Shown here: positions 63,632-64,000 of the stretch, piece by piece
Layout: each line of letters begins with the position of its first letter
How positions within the stretch are numbered: position 1 is the first letter of the stretch
Origin: Shewanella gelidii
Lineage (GTDB): Bacteria > Pseudomonadota > Gammaproteobacteria > Enterobacterales > Shewanellaceae
Assembly (NCBI RefSeq): GCF_014647855.1
Contig: NZ_BMPZ01000004.1
Location: forward strand, 186,001 to 250,000
Direction: 5' to 3'
DNA length: 64,000 nucleotides
The notes under the pieces: generated by a model
Database searches by the model: none
The model's input: the letters and a program-made list of their open reading frames with translations, nothing else
What the model was told of the DNA's origin: nothing
Program-made: the position numbers and the translations under genes

Positions 63632-64000
63632 TTACCCTCCATACACAGGCATTTCAATCACCGTAATTTCGCCGGTGAGTAAGTTGGTGATAGTAATTAC
63701 TACGCCATCGCCGACAGTCGCCACTTCAATTCTAAAGTCGCCTGTATCGTATACGCCGTCGGAAATGTCTCCGGTTGCGACACCACGCGTAATCGTATTC
63801 ATAATATTGCGCTCTAACGATTCTTTAAAACGTGTCACAAAGCTTTTTTCTGAAGTTGCCGAAGTATGGTCGTTCTGTGCATTGGCTTTATTTAACAGAA
63901 ACGTGCCATTGAGTGGCGAGCCGCCAAAGCTAGGGTTTACCGGCGTATAGATGAGTTCGGTCGCGTTGCTACTTGCCACAATCAAAATGCTGGCAAATAG
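63632..64000 (-). CDS. csgF: Curli assembly factor CsgF, N-terminus cut by window edge
   Basis: A 123-codon reading frame open to the right edge, so the signal peptide is partial (LFASILIVASSNATE). The CsgF motif follows: LIYTPVNPSFGGSPLNGTFL LNKANAQN, matching the FxNPxFGGxPxNGxxLLNxAxAQN signature of CsgF. CsgF caps the CsgG pore and places CsgB on the surface. csgE is expected beyond the window. Confidence 0.92.
   Translation of the reverse strand, partial: LFASILIVASSNATELIYTPVNPSFGGSPLNGTFLLNKANAQNDHTSATSEKSFVTRFKESLERNIMNTITRGVATGDISDGVYDTGDFRIEVATVGDGVVITITNLLTGEITVIEMPVYGG

Overview
The window looks like chromosomal DNA of a marine, facultatively anaerobic gammaproteobacterium of the Shewanella/Ferrimonas type (Alteromonadales). 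The reasons are the multiheme periplasmic respiration genes, the Shewanella-like blocks (cpxAR-cpxP-fieF next to ntrBC; gmk-rpoZ-spoT-ridA-trmH-recG; glnA divergent from bipA; yihY-dtd-yiiD) and moderate GC. I saw no rRNA or tRNA genes, CRISPR arrays, insertion sequences or phage genes. Genus assignment is inference from gene content.

Region 1 (1-5.9 kb) is an accessory respiratory island: a truncated LysR regulator diverges from a Tat-exported flavoprotein reductase subunit, a tetraheme cytochrome c and a periplasmic DMSP lyase (dddY), followed by a second LysR gene and a TetR gene. Read together, DMSP is cleaved in the periplasm to DMS and acrylate, and acrylate is a likely electron acceptor for the flavoprotein/cytochrome pair. 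Region 2 (6-14.3 kb) is envelope stress and nitrogen control: cpxA-cpxR diverge from cpxP with Cpx boxes between them, then fieF, ntrC, ntrB behind three overlapping NtrC sites, and a DUF4124 protein. Region 3 (14.4-20.5 kb) is mixed: a four-cysteine uracil-DNA glycosylase, a lipoyl-domain remnant with an in-frame stop, small membrane proteins, yqhD with a TetR regulator, a NarL-type response regulator (crbR-like) and a DUF1971 protein.

Region 4 (20.7-34.2 kb) is a carboxylate module: a CrbS-type symporter/histidine kinase, a DcaP-like porin, and a branched-chain-type ABC importer (two ATPases, two permeases, binding protein) interleaved with two acyl-CoA ligase family genes. Region 5 (34.3-58.7 kb) is mostly housekeeping: a diguanylate cyclase, yihD, glnA with a sigma-54 promoter and NtrC sites, bipA, yihY, a proline iminopeptidase, dtd, a YiiD-type thioesterase, azoR, recG, an acyl-CoA synthetase, trmH, ridA, spoT, rpoZ, gmk, a NahK-like kinase and a SRAP-domain protein.

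Region 6 (58.7 kb to the end) is a curli amyloid locus: a CpcT/CpeT-like protein, csgB, an unusually long csgA, then csgD, csgG and csgF (cut by the window edge) on the other strand. The most novel regulatory signal is a shared array of 14-bp direct repeats with NarL-like heptamer cores. It occurs in the crbS/porin intergenic region (5 units) and between csgG and csgD (4 units), which suggests one NarL-family regulator links carboxylate uptake to curli control.
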